Source: Marinirhabdus sp050859505
Lineage (GTDB): Bacteria; Bacteroidota; Bacteroidia; Flavobacteriales; Flavobacteriaceae
Assembly (NCBI RefSeq): GCF_050859505.1
Contig: NZ_CP193934.1
Coordinates: 1,054,001 to 1,118,000, forward strand
DNA length: 64,000 nucleotides
Reading direction: 5' to 3'
The notes under the pieces are model-generated. The model saw only the letters and a list, made by a program, of their open reading frames with translations, did no database searches and was not told the origin of the DNA. A program made the position numbers and the translations under genes. Positions 33,539 through 42,277 of the stretch are shown here, one piece after another (position 1 is the stretch's first letter; each line of letters begins with the position of its first letter).

Positions 33539-34177
33539 TTATTCGCTAACCCGAATCACATGATCGTCTGCAATAACAAAAACCTCATCTTTTTCTGAAG
33601 GTTTTAACGTGTATTTGCCTGTAAAATTTCCGAAAGCGGGTAAAATAAGCTGTTTTTCACTTTTGAAGAAACAGGGCAATCGTAACTTTTGTCTTCCCTG
33701 GCCTTGCAATGTCACGCCGGGATGCACGTGCCCACAAAAATTAAAGAAGCTATCTTCTTCGGTTGGATGGTGCGTGAGCAGGAAATTTTCAATCTTCAAG
33801 GCATCAAAAATTTTAACTCCTACGTCTTCAAATAGATATTGTGGAATGATATCGTGATTTCCAGAAATAAGTATAACGTTGGCAGGTGTATACTCAACCC
33901 ACTTCGCAAAATCGTTCCATTCCGTATTTAGTTTGCTATGAAAAAGATCACCTAAAAAACAAACCGTCTCTGGCTGGAATTGATTGGTCACTGCGGTCAA
34001 TTTTTCTAAGTTTTCAAACGCCAAATGGGGAGGAATGGCGGCACCGTGTTTTCTAAAATGAGTTACTTTCCCTAAATGAACATCGGCGATAAGAAGCATG
34101 GATTTTTCTGTCCAAAAAATGGCGCCACTGGAATGCAGTGTAAATTCTTGACCTTTAATGGTAATGAAACTATTCAC
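33539..34177 (-). CDS. pdeM: Ligase-associated DNA damage response phosphoesterase PdeM
   Basis: A metallophosphoesterase of the ligase-associated repair set (Pdem/PE), usually encoded with Lhr helicase, DNA ligase and LigExo. All motifs are visible: MLLIADVHLGK, CFLGDLFHS, ISGNHDIIP and the late NFCGHVHPG. The frame is open to 34225 with an ATG, but the first 16 residues there are hydrophobic and unlike the family. The GTG at 34177 gives the expected N-terminus (NSFITIKGQEFTLHSSGA, 212 residues), and a TATCTTTG promoter box lies just upstream at 34183-34190. Its partner genes lie at 36462-41618 on the same strand, separated by acs. Confidence 0.9.
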   Translation of the reverse strand: MNSFITIKGQEFTLHSSGAIFWTEKSMLLIADVHLGKVTHFRKHGAAIPPHLAFENLEKLTAVTNQFQPETVCFLGDLFHSKLNTEWNDFAKWVEYTPANVILISGNHDIIPQYLFEDVGVKIFDALKIENFLLTHHPTEEDSFFNFCGHVHPGVTLQGQGRQKLRLPCFFKSEKQLILPAFGNFTGKYTLKPSEKDEVFVIADDHVIRVSE

Positions 34178-34182
34178 GATTG

Positions 34183-34190
34183 CAAAGATA
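34183..34190 (-). promoter_or_regulatory. -7 promoter box of pdeM
   Basis: On the minus strand TATCTTTG matches TAnnTTTG, six bases upstream of the GTG start at 34177. It supports the short start, with a nearly leaderless transcript. Confidence 0.45.
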
Positions 34191-34336
34191 CTTGTAATCA
34201 CAATCTTTGCTAAGAAATTTGACAAACACTATGTTTTTAAGGAAAAAACATATAGAAAGGACGCTTAATTTGTTTTTTATACTACCTTTTAAGTAACTTG
34301 TATGCCATTATTTCTGTTTCCCTTTTCTTTAAAATT

Positions 34337-34344
34337 TATGTTTG
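34337..34344 (+). promoter_or_regulatory. Possible -7 promoter box of acs
   Basis: TATGTTTG matches TAnnTTTG in the 306-bp gap between the divergent pdeM and acs genes; a leader of about 130 bases would precede acs. No other structure was seen in this gap. Confidence 0.3.
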
Positions 34345-34483
34345 CATACGAAACCTTTTTAGCTCTTTTCAGTCTATACGTATGAGTTTATGTTTCTAGG
34401 ATGTCAAATCCTAATGGGTTTGGTCTTTTCAATAAAATAGATGTATTGGGTTCAGAAAAATACAAATTAAAAGCAGTAGCGTT

Positions 34484-36391
34484 ATGAGTAATTATCATGT
34501 AAAAAATTTAGAAGAATATTTTCAAGTATATAGAAAATCTGTTCGTGATCCTGAAACTTTTTGGGGCGAAATAGCCGAAGAAAACTTTTTGTGGCGAAAA
34601 CCCTGGGATACAGTGCTGGAATACAATTTTGAAAAGCCGGAAATAACTTGGTATAAAGGAGCAAAACTTAATATTACTGAAAATTGTATAGACCGCCATT
34701 TATATGCAAGAGGCGAAAAAACCGCTATCATTTTTGAACCTAACGATCCTAAAGAAAAAGCAGAACATATTTCTTACAACCAATTACACGATCGGGTATG
34801 TCGTTTTGCCAACGTGTTAAAAGAGAATGGCATTAAAAAAGGAGATCGGGTTTGTATTTATCTTCCTATGATTCCAGAATTAGCGATCTCTTTATTAGCG
34901 TGCGCGCGTATTGGAGCAATACATTCTGTCGTGTTTGCAGGGTTTTCTGCAAAAGCAATTTCCACACGGATAAACGATTGTGACTGTAAAATGGTGATCA
35001 CCAGTGATGGTTCTTTCCGCGGAAGTAAAACAATAGACCTAAAAGGCATTGTAGACGATGCGCTGGAATCTTGTGACGGTATTGAAACCGTTTTGGTTGT
35101 AAAACGAATCCACTCTGAAATTACCATGGTAGAAGGTCGTGACAGATGGTTACAACCTTTATTAGATGAGGCTTCCAATATGTGCCAGCCAGAGATCATG
35201 GATGCAGAAGACCCGCTCTTTATTTTATATACGTCTGGCTCTACAGGGCAACCCAAAGGGATGGTACATTCCACCGCAGGATACATGGTGTATACAGCAT
35301 ATACGTTTAAAAATGTATTTCAATATCGCGAAGATGACGTGTATTGGTGTACTGCAGATATTGGTTGGATTACAGGACATAGTTACATTGTGTACGGACC
35401 TTTGGCCAACGGCGCAACAACAGTGCTGTTTGAAGGGGTGCCTGCGTATCCGGACTGGGGTCGATTTTGGGAGGTGGTTGAAAAACATAAAGTAAATCAG
35501 TTTTATACCGCACCCACTGCAATTCGAGCCCTTGCGAAAGAACGTCTTGACTTTTCCGAAAAACACGATCTTTCGTCTTTAAAAATTTTAGGAACCGTAG
35601 GAGAGCCTATTAATGAAGAAGCCTGGCATTGGTACAATGATACTATTGGAAAAAAGAAATGTCCCATTGTAGATACCTGGTGGCAAACTGAAACTGGCGG
35701 TATTATGATATCTCCCATCCCGTTTTCTACTCCAACAATTCCTACGTTTGCCACACTGCCTTTGCCGGGAATTCAACCTACTTTAATGGATGAAGTAGGA
35801 GAGGAATTATCAGGAAATATGGTAAGTGGTCGTTTATGCATAAAATTTCCGTGGCCTTCTATGGCAAGAACCATATGGGGAAATCATAAACGTTTTAAGG
35901 AAACCTATTTTTCGGCCTATAAGGATATGTATTTTACAGGGGATGGTGCCTTACGAAACAGCACCGGGTATTATAGAATTACGGGTCGCGTAGATGATGT
36001 GATTATTGTCTCCGGGCATAATTTAGGAACTGCGCCTATAGAAGATTCTATAAACGAACATCCAGCAGTATCTGAAAGTGCTATCGTAGGATTTCCGCAC
36101 GATGTAAAAGGAAGTGCCTTATATGGGTATGTAATTTTAAAAGAAACCGGAGAAACCCGAAATCATGATAATTTGAGAAAAGAAATTAATCAAATAATTA
36201 CGGAACATATTGGACCTATTGCAAAATTGGATAAAATTCAGTTTACGAGTGGCTTACCCAAAACACGAAGTGGAAAAATCATGCGACGGATTCTTCGAAA
36301 GATTGCAGAAAAAGATGCTAGTAATTTAGGAGATACCAGTACGTTATTAAATCCTGAAGTAGTTCAGGAGATCATGGACAATGCGCTATGA
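34484..36391 (+). CDS. acs: Acetyl-coenzyme A synthetase
   Basis: Acs activates acetate to acetyl-CoA through an acetyl-adenylate. In this 635-residue protein the ANL-family loop is YTSGSTGQPKGMVHS (near residue 246), the acetyl-pocket/adenylate segment is DTWWQTETGG (near 395), the hinge aspartate region is TGDGALRNSTGYY followed by GRVDDVIIVSGH, and the catalytic lysine lies in LPKTRSGKIMRRILR near residue 590. The size is typical. It is transcribed alone and ends at a bidirectional terminator facing the helicase gene. Confidence 0.95.
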   Translation: MSNYHVKNLEEYFQVYRKSVRDPETFWGEIAEENFLWRKPWDTVLEYNFEKPEITWYKGAKLNITENCIDRHLYARGEKTAIIFEPNDPKEKAEHISYNQLHDRVCRFANVLKENGIKKGDRVCIYLPMIPELAISLLACARIGAIHSVVFAGFSAKAISTRINDCDCKMVITSDGSFRGSKTIDLKGIVDDALESCDGIETVLVVKRIHSEITMVEGRDRWLQPLLDEASNMCQPEIMDAEDPLFILYTSGSTGQPKGMVHSTAGYMVYTAYTFKNVFQYREDDVYWCTADIGWITGHSYIVYGPLANGATTVLFEGVPAYPDWGRFWEVVEKHKVNQFYTAPTAIRALAKERLDFSEKHDLSSLKILGTVGEPINEEAWHWYNDTIGKKKCPIVDTWWQTETGGIMISPIPFSTPTIPTFATLPLPGIQPTLMDEVGEELSGNMVSGRLCIKFPWPSMARTIWGNHKRFKETYFSAYKDMYFTGDGALRNSTGYYRITGRVDDVIIVSGHNLGTAPIEDSINEHPAVSESAIVGFPHDVKGSALYGYVILKETGETRNHDNLRKEINQIITEHIGPIAKLDKIQFTSGLPKTRSGKIMRRILRKIAEKDASNLGDTSTLLNPEVVQEIMDNAL

Positions 36392-36423
36392 TAATTTTTT
36401 AATACAAGCCTCATATACATTCC

Positions 36424-36458
36424 AAAGTGATTTAAATGTAATGTTTAAATCACTTTTT
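36424..36458. terminator. Bidirectional terminator between acs and the helicase gene
   Basis: AAAGTGATTTAAA (36424-36436) pairs perfectly with TTTAAATCACTTT (36444-36456), with A and T flanks on both strands. Confidence 0.8.
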
Positions 36459-36461
36459 AGA

Positions 36462-38993
36462 TTATTTCATCAATTTTAAGGTCATTCGTTTGATACGATC
36501 TTTCAGTTTTTCCGAAGACAATTTTTCCCGTAATCTATCGGTAATAATAGGAAAACTAAAAGGCGTAGCTTCTTCACATTGTTTCCAGACTACTTCCTGG
36601 CTGGCAATTCGATCCAAGGCCAATCGCAGTCTGCCTTCTTCCATTTCATGCTCAAAGGTTTCTCTAAAAGCCTGCTGGTACAACAAGTTGTCTGCTTCGT
36701 AGTCCCGAAATACATCAAACAACAATTGTGAGTTGCTTTGTAAATGCTTTGTTTTAATCTGCTTGCTGGGATAACCGGTAAAAACCATTCCACTAATTAC
36801 TGCAATATCTCGAAATTTACGACGCGCCAATTCGGTACTATTCAAACTTTTTTGAAGGTCGGTAAAAAGATAGTCACTACTAAAAAGAGTATTGTCCAAT
36901 ACATTCTGAATATCCAGGGGCTGGTCGCTTAGCAATTCAAAACCATAATCGTTATACGCTAAAGAAAATGTAATGGGCGATAACAAACTTATTCGGTACG
37001 CCAACAAACCGCTCATGGCCATGTGTACAAACCTACCTTCAAATGGATAAAAAACGTGATGATATCCTTCACGGGTTTTAAAGGTTTCAATTAAAAACTC
37101 ATTCGTTCCCGGAACAATGCTTTCTTTTTCCTGCCTGTCGAAAATAGGAGAGAGGGCTTTTAATTCTGGGGTGTCTCGTTTATGCTCTGCTTCCGACTGC
37201 AACTCATTTCTTAAAATTTCAGACATTTGTGAAGAAAGCGCCATACGTCCTCCCATAAAACTTACCACGTTTCTTGTACGCTTGCTACTCCGTCTTACCT
37301 GGGCTACCATATTTCTTACCCGAACAAGTTCTAAGGTTCTTCCTGCAAAAACAAAAACATCTCCCGGCTTCATTTTACCAATAAAAAACTCTTCAATAGT
37401 GCCTATAAATCCGCCCGTAACATATTTTACCTGCACCATGGCGTCACTTACAATAGTGCCAATGGAAAGACGGTGCATCATGGCAGTTTGGCGACTGTCT
37501 ACATAAAACCTTCCTTTGTCATCTACCAAAACACGTTTATATTCGTCGTAAGCCTGCAAGCTCTGGCTTCCCATTGTGATAAAATTTAAACACCATTGCC
37601 ATTGTTCCTCTGTAATACCTTGAAAGCAAAAGGTGTTTTTAATTTCGGGATATAGTTCCTTCGGATAAAAACCGTCACTTACTGCCAACGTCACTAAATA
37701 CTGAATAAGAACATCAAAACTTAACAAATAGGGAATGCGATCTTCCATGACATCTCCTTTTACCGCCTTTTTTAAAGCCGAAGCTTCAATTAACTCCATT
37801 GCGTGGGTAGGCAAAAAGTGAATCACTGAAGGTTCTCCGGGTCTGTGATTACTCCGTCCGGCCCGCTGTAAAAATTTGGCGATTCCCTTGGGGCCGCCAA
37901 TTTGAATAATAGTTTCTACGGGCGCAAAATCGACCCCCAAATCCAGACTGGAAGTTGCCACCACGGCTTTTAAACTTTCGTTTCTAATGGCTTCTTCTAC
38001 CCAAATGCGCGTTTCTTTATGAATACTTCCGTGGTGCATTGCTATTTCACCCGCAAACTCAGGGTATTTCTCTAATATTTTCTGAAACCAAATTTCGCAC
38101 TGACTTCGGGTATTGGTAAAGATGAGGGTTGTTTTACTATCTTTAATTATAGGAATAATGTCATCTAACAAATGCAACCCCAAATGACCACGCCAGGGAA
38201 AGGTCTCCATCTTTTTTGGGATGATAGATTTTACTACTATTTTTTTCTTGAGATTGGCTTTAATTAAAACACTTTCTTTTGTCTGGTCGACCGCAGTCGA
38301 GACCTTCTTTTTAGAATCTGAATTTTTAATGGACCTCTCGACTGCGCTCGAGGAGACAGCTGTGTTTTTCCCCAACAACACCTCCTGCGCCTGCTCCAGA
38401 TTCCCAATGGTTGCCGAAATGCCCCAGATTCGTACTAGAGGTGAAATGGTTTTTAACCGGGACAAGCCTAGTTCCATTTGCACGCCTCGTTTGCTTCCCA
38501 AGAGTTCGTGCCATTCGTCTACCACAACTGCAGTTAACGTTTTAAATGTTTTTTCATAGCCTTTACTTGCCAGTAGTAACATTAAACTCTCTGGTGTTGT
38601 GATGAGCAAATCGGGCATATTTCGTTTCTGTTTTGCCCGCTCACTTTGTGTGGTGTCACCCGTTCGAATTCCTACGGTTAAACCTGTTTCTAATTCGTCT
38701 GCAAAGCGTTGTGCTGCTTGTTTTATTTCTACCGAGAGCGCTCGCAATGGTGTGATCCAAATAGCCTTTAACCCTTTAACGTGCTTCGTTTTATACTCTG
38801 GATTCTCTTGTATGTATTGCAATACAATGGGAATCCAAAGTGCATAGGTTTTACCACTTCCCGTAGGTGCATTTAAAAGCCCGTGCTTTCCATCGAGAAA
38901 TGCTTTCCAGGTTTTTTTCTGAAATGGAAAGGCCTTCCAGTTTTTGGACTTAAACCAGTTTTCGGCAATATGTATAAGGTCTGTTTGGTTCAT
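36462..38993 (-). CDS. Ligase-associated DEXH-box DNA helicase (Lhr-like)
   Basis: A large superfamily 2 helicase of the Lhr type that works with the adjacent ATP-dependent ligase and exonuclease in DNA repair. Motif I is NAPTGSGKTYALW (near residue 40), motif II is DEWHELLGSKRG (near 158), and the second RecA domain carries IFTNTRSQCEIWF and the Arg-rich LQRAGRSNHRPGEPS. A C-terminal winged-helix/beta domain follows. Residues about 212-238 form an extra low-complexity segment (SSSAVERS, then KKKVSTAVDQT) encoded by two inverted copies of the genome's dispersed GCGCAGTCGA-type repeat. This looks like an in-frame repeat insertion between the two RecA domains. Confidence 0.93.
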   Translation of the reverse strand: MNQTDLIHIAENWFKSKNWKAFPFQKKTWKAFLDGKHGLLNAPTGSGKTYALWIPIVLQYIQENPEYKTKHVKGLKAIWITPLRALSVEIKQAAQRFADELETGLTVGIRTGDTTQSERAKQKRNMPDLLITTPESLMLLLASKGYEKTFKTLTAVVVDEWHELLGSKRGVQMELGLSRLKTISPLVRIWGISATIGNLEQAQEVLLGKNTAVSSSAVERSIKNSDSKKKVSTAVDQTKESVLIKANLKKKIVVKSIIPKKMETFPWRGHLGLHLLDDIIPIIKDSKTTLIFTNTRSQCEIWFQKILEKYPEFAGEIAMHHGSIHKETRIWVEEAIRNESLKAVVATSSLDLGVDFAPVETIIQIGGPKGIAKFLQRAGRSNHRPGEPSVIHFLPTHAMELIEASALKKAVKGDVMEDRIPYLLSFDVLIQYLVTLAVSDGFYPKELYPEIKNTFCFQGITEEQWQWCLNFITMGSQSLQAYDEYKRVLVDDKGRFYVDSRQTAMMHRLSIGTIVSDAMVQVKYVTGGFIGTIEEFFIGKMKPGDVFVFAGRTLELVRVRNMVAQVRRSSKRTRNVVSFMGGRMALSSQMSEILRNELQSEAEHKRDTPELKALSPIFDRQEKESIVPGTNEFLIETFKTREGYHHVFYPFEGRFVHMAMSGLLAYRISLLSPITFSLAYNDYGFELLSDQPLDIQNVLDNTLFSSDYLFTDLQKSLNSTELARRKFRDIAVISGMVFTGYPSKQIKTKHLQSNSQLLFDVFRDYEADNLLYQQAFRETFEHEMEEGRLRLALDRIASQEVVWKQCEEATPFSFPIITDRLREKLSSEKLKDRIKRMTLKLMK
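38281..38357. repeat. Inverted pair of dispersed repeats inside the helicase gene
   Basis: GTCTGGTCGACCGCAGTCGA plus GACC at 38281-38304, and its imperfect inverse GACCTCTCGACTGCGCTCGA plus GGAGAC at 38332-38357, enclosing about 27 bp. The same unit is intergenic at 3823-3846. The reading frame of the helicase is kept. Confidence 0.7.
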
Positions 38994-38994
38994 T

Positions 38995-40593
38995 TTATTT
39001 GGGAATGAGCGCCCTTAAGTCGTCCAATGTATTTGCCTCTTCCATGGGTTTGTCTTTTCGCCAGCGTATAATCCGTGGAAAACGAGTGGCGATACCGCTT
39101 TTATGACGGCTGCTTTCGGCTATACCTTCAAAAGCAATTTCAAAAACGTGATGGGGTGTGACACTGCGTACAGGGCCAAAACGTTCTAAGGTATTTTTTT
39201 TTATCCATGCATCCACTTGTCTAAATTCTGCATCTGTCAGGCCTGAGTATGCCTTAGCGAAAGTCACTAATTCTCCTTTATCCCACAGGCCGAAAGTATA
39301 ATCGGTATACAAATTGGCGCGTCTTCCGTGGCCGCGCATAGCGTAGGTGAGTACACCGTCGATTGTAAAAGGATCTGTTTTCCATTTCCACCAGTCGCCT
39401 TTTTTTCGACCTACTAAATACGGCGAATCTCTTCTTTTCAGCATTAAACCTTCGCTTCGTTTTTCTCGGGAAATTGCGCGTTCTTTTGCGGCAGCTTCCC
39501 AACTTTTAAAATGCATCGTTTCACTTAGGTACAATCCAATTTCCTCGCACTCACATTCTGAAATAAGTTGATCCAGAATTTTTCTTCTTTCTGAAAAAGG
39601 TCTTTGCCTAATATCCATTCCTTCCCATTCTAATAAATCGTAAGCATTTAAAATAACGGGTGTTTTTTCGAGCAACGCTTTGGAAATATTTTTTCTGCCG
39701 ATTCGTGTTTGCAGGTCATTAAAATTGCCAATTTGATCATTTCCGAAGGGTAAAATCTCCCCGTCCAACACCGTTCCGTTGGGAATTTTTGAAAGAAAAC
39801 GCTGAAATTCCGGGTATTTGTCCGTCACCAATTCTTCCCCTCGCGACCACACAAAAACCTCGTCGTTTCTAATAATTACTTGGCTCCTAATCCCATCCCA
39901 TTTATGTTCAAAACTCCAATTGGTAATGTCTCCCAAATCTTCCTGAAACGAATCTTCCACCGCATACGCCAAATAGAATGGATAGGGTTTGCTTAGGAAA
40001 TCTTCAGGGTTTTCTTCCAGAATTAGTTTTTGATAGGTGGTGTTTTCAGGAGTCCAGTTACCCATTAATTTATAGGCGAGAATATCTTCATCAATTCCTG
40101 TAGCTTTTGACAAGGCTCTTGTCATCAGTTTCTGGCTCACCCCAATTCTAAAACCACCAGTTATTATTTTATTAAAAACAAAGCGTTCAAAGTAACTCAT
40201 CGCCAACCAATTTTCCTGTAGGTAACTTTTTTTTTCATCTTCTGGGAGGGTACGCAAAAGAATGATTTCAGAAATTATTTCTGAAAGCGATTTAGAAATA
40301 CTGTTATTCTGGGAGTGCGTAGGTAAGATAAGTGCAATGGTCTCCGCCAAATCGCCTACAATATGGTAGCTTTCTTCAAATAACCACAAGGGAACACCAC
40401 TAATTTCAGTGGCCCAAAGCCTAAGCAATGTAGTGTTTACAGGTCTTTTGGGTCGGCGATGCGAAAGGATGGCGATGGTCCACAATTTATCATTCTCATC
40501 TGCAGAAGTAAAATACGATGCAAGGGCAGCAACTTTTTCATTGGTTTTATTTGTGCTGTCTAATTTTTTTATGAGTTTGGCGAATTCTTTCAT
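38995..40593 (-). CDS. ATP-dependent DNA ligase
   Basis: An ATP-dependent ligase of the bacterial ligase-associated repair cluster. The 532-residue protein has an N-terminal helical DNA-binding domain (residues 1-200), then the nucleotidyltransferase core with the adenylated Lys231 in EHKWDGIRSQ, motif III VFVWSRG, motif IIIa/IV around GTVLDGEILPF, motif V with EGLMLKRRDSPY and WWKWK, and the OB-fold C-terminus. It starts 4 bp inside the end of the exonuclease gene upstream and ends 1 bp before the helicase gene, so exo, lig and lhr form one operon. Confidence 0.93.
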   Translation of the reverse strand: MKEFAKLIKKLDSTNKTNEKVAALASYFTSADENDKLWTIAILSHRRPKRPVNTTLLRLWATEISGVPLWLFEESYHIVGDLAETIALILPTHSQNNSISKSLSEIISEIILLRTLPEDEKKSYLQENWLAMSYFERFVFNKIITGGFRIGVSQKLMTRALSKATGIDEDILAYKLMGNWTPENTTYQKLILEENPEDFLSKPYPFYLAYAVEDSFQEDLGDITNWSFEHKWDGIRSQVIIRNDEVFVWSRGEELVTDKYPEFQRFLSKIPNGTVLDGEILPFGNDQIGNFNDLQTRIGRKNISKALLEKTPVILNAYDLLEWEGMDIRQRPFSERRKILDQLISECECEEIGLYLSETMHFKSWEAAAKERAISREKRSEGLMLKRRDSPYLVGRKKGDWWKWKTDPFTIDGVLTYAMRGHGRRANLYTDYTFGLWDKGELVTFAKAYSGLTDAEFRQVDAWIKKNTLERFGPVRSVTPHHVFEIAFEGIAESSRHKSGIATRFPRIIRWRKDKPMEEANTLDDLRALIPK

Positions 40594-41618
40594 ACAGTTT
40601 CCTCTCCTTCTTTTTTAGTGGTTTCGCTACCTTCCTCTTCGTATTGTGTTTTCTCGGTCCTTGCGTCCAGTCCCATTTCTTCTCGTAGGTATCTTGAGAA
40701 AATTTCAGTATACCCGTGAGTTGCGATCACTTTTTCGGCTCCTGTTTCTTTTACTGTGTTTAGCAAGCCGTCCCAATCGGCATGGTCGCTTAATACAAAT
40801 CCTCTATCAATAGCCCGTCTTCTTCTTGCTCCTCTAAAGGTCATCCAGCCACTGGCGCTTGCGGTTACATAAGGGACCATCTTTCGAATCCACGTTCCTC
40901 CGTGCGCACTTGGTGGAGCAAGCACTATATTGCCTAACAATTCTTCTTTTTTGGTGTCTCGTGTTATGCGTATGGTTTCGTGAAAATCGTACTGTTCTCT
41001 AAGCACTGCGGTCATATTTTCTATGGCTCCGTGCGTATAAATTTTTCCTATGCTGGCATCTAAATGTTTGAGTAACCGTTGTGCTTTTCCAAGGCTATAA
41101 CCAAAGAGAATGGATGTTTTGTTTTCGGCTCTATTGGCTGCCCACCAATTGTTAATATCGCTAAAAACTTCGGTTTGTGGAGTCCATTTAAAGGCGGGAA
41201 GGCCAAAGGTGCATTCAGTAATGAAGGTGTTACATTTTACAAGTTCAAAGGGCTCTGCAATGCCGTCGTTTTCCGTTTTAAAATCCCCGGTGAACACCCA
41301 TACTTCCCCTTTGTATTCTGCTCGCACTTGGCTTGAAGCAACTATATGCCCTGCAGGGTGTAGACTAAATGTCACGCTATTTATGGTAAAAGTCTCGCCC
41401 CATTCTTTGCCAGCAACAGTAATTTCGCCTAAACGATGTTTTATAATCGGGACATTTTTATGGTGGGTTATGTATTGTTTATGTCCCCAACGGCTATGAT
41501 CTGCGTGACCGTGGGTGATAATGCATTTGTCAACAGGGCGCCAGGCATCTATATAGACGTCTGCTTGTTTACAGTAAATACCGTTCTCATTAAATTGGAG
41601 GAGTGGAGTTTTGGGCAC
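40590..41618 (-). CDS. Ligase-associated DNA exonuclease (metallo-beta-lactamase fold)
   Basis: A 342-residue SNM1/Artemis-like nuclease of the metallo-beta-lactamase/beta-CASP superfamily, known as LigExo in this gene cluster. The metal motif HGHADH is in CIITHGHADHSRWGHK near residue 34. Further elements are LHPAGHIVASSQV, FTGDFKTEND, the beta-CASP segment FGYSLGKAQRLL and the terminal VLSDHADWDGLL. It is the first gene of the exo-lig-lhr operon; the ligase start overlaps its stop by 4 bp. The C-terminal 20 residues are a Glu/Lys-rich low-complexity tail. Confidence 0.92.
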   Translation of the reverse strand: MPKTPLLQFNENGIYCKQADVYIDAWRPVDKCIITHGHADHSRWGHKQYITHHKNVPIIKHRLGEITVAGKEWGETFTINSVTFSLHPAGHIVASSQVRAEYKGEVWVFTGDFKTENDGIAEPFELVKCNTFITECTFGLPAFKWTPQTEVFSDINNWWAANRAENKTSILFGYSLGKAQRLLKHLDASIGKIYTHGAIENMTAVLREQYDFHETIRITRDTKKEELLGNIVLAPPSAHGGTWIRKMVPYVTASASGWMTFRGARRRRAIDRGFVLSDHADWDGLLNTVKETGAEKVIATHGYTEIFSRYLREEMGLDARTEKTQYEEEGSETTKKEGEETV

Positions 41619-41788
41619 AATTTTTCTTTTTTCTTTTCTTCTTTAAAATTACAGATTTTGAAAGGTTTGTATTTCAGAATTAAGAAAAGTTTAATGCCTC
41701 ATGGTTCTGAAGCTTTGCTAAAAAGATTCTGTCGCTTTCTTCGGAAATTTTTAGGACTTAGATTATATTTGTAGCATAAATTAGAACT

Positions 41789-42214
41789 ATGTCATTTACA
41801 GATTTATTTGAGAGTGGAGAACACAAAAGAAACCTGGGTCATTTTGCATCTATTGCAAATATGGCTGCGGTGAATGGAGCCTTAAATGCAGAGGAAGAGA
41901 AAATGCTACGCCGTTTTGCCAAGAAGTTGGATATTGATGAGGGTGAATATGAGGCTGTGTTGAAAAATCCAACAAAATATCCCATTAACCCCCCGAATGA
42001 TGCAGACCGACGATTAGAGCGTATGCACGATTTGTTCGAAATGATTTTTGCAGATCACGAAATTGATGATCACGAGCGCTTCTTAATTGAAAAATATGCT
42101 ATAGGATTAGGGTATACGGCAGATTTGGCTCAACAACTTATTAAAAGATCAATAGAAATATACAGCGGTGGCTTGGATATGGAAGATTACCGATACCTTT
42201 TGAACAAAAAATAA
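41789..42214 (+). CDS. TerB-like tellurite resistance domain protein
   Basis: A 141-residue helical protein with the TerB fold: FASIANMAAVNGALNAEEEK near residue 22 and the second helical half with LFEMIFADHEIDDHERFLIE near residue 85, both carrying the acidic residues typical of the family. In other bacteria TerB-like proteins are linked with tellurite resistance and phage defence at the membrane; the role of lone flavobacterial copies is unknown. A TATATTTG box at 41764-41771 is a likely promoter. It ends at a strong bidirectional terminator. Confidence 0.85.
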   Translation: MSFTDLFESGEHKRNLGHFASIANMAAVNGALNAEEEKMLRRFAKKLDIDEGEYEAVLKNPTKYPINPPNDADRRLERMHDLFEMIFADHEIDDHERFLIEKYAIGLGYTADLAQQLIKRSIEIYSGGLDMEDYRYLLNKK

Positions 42215-42235
42215 TTTTTATACTTCTTAGAATTA

Positions 42236-42272
42236 AACAAGAGCTTTTCGATACTATCGAAAAGCTCTTGTT
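42236..42272. terminator. Bidirectional terminator between the terB-like gene and fbp
   Basis: AACAAGAGCTTTTCGATA pairs with TATCGAAAAGCTCTTGTT around a minimal loop, an almost perfect 17-bp stem between convergent genes. Confidence 0.85.
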
Positions 42273-42277
42273 GCATG

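Noticed and set aside
34391..34420. GGATGTCAAATCC considered as a T-arm of a tRNA
   Set aside because: No acceptor, D or anticodon stems fit around it.
41079..41499. Plus-strand frames over the exonuclease gene
   Set aside because: They are shadows; the minus-strand exonuclease has full catalytic motifs.
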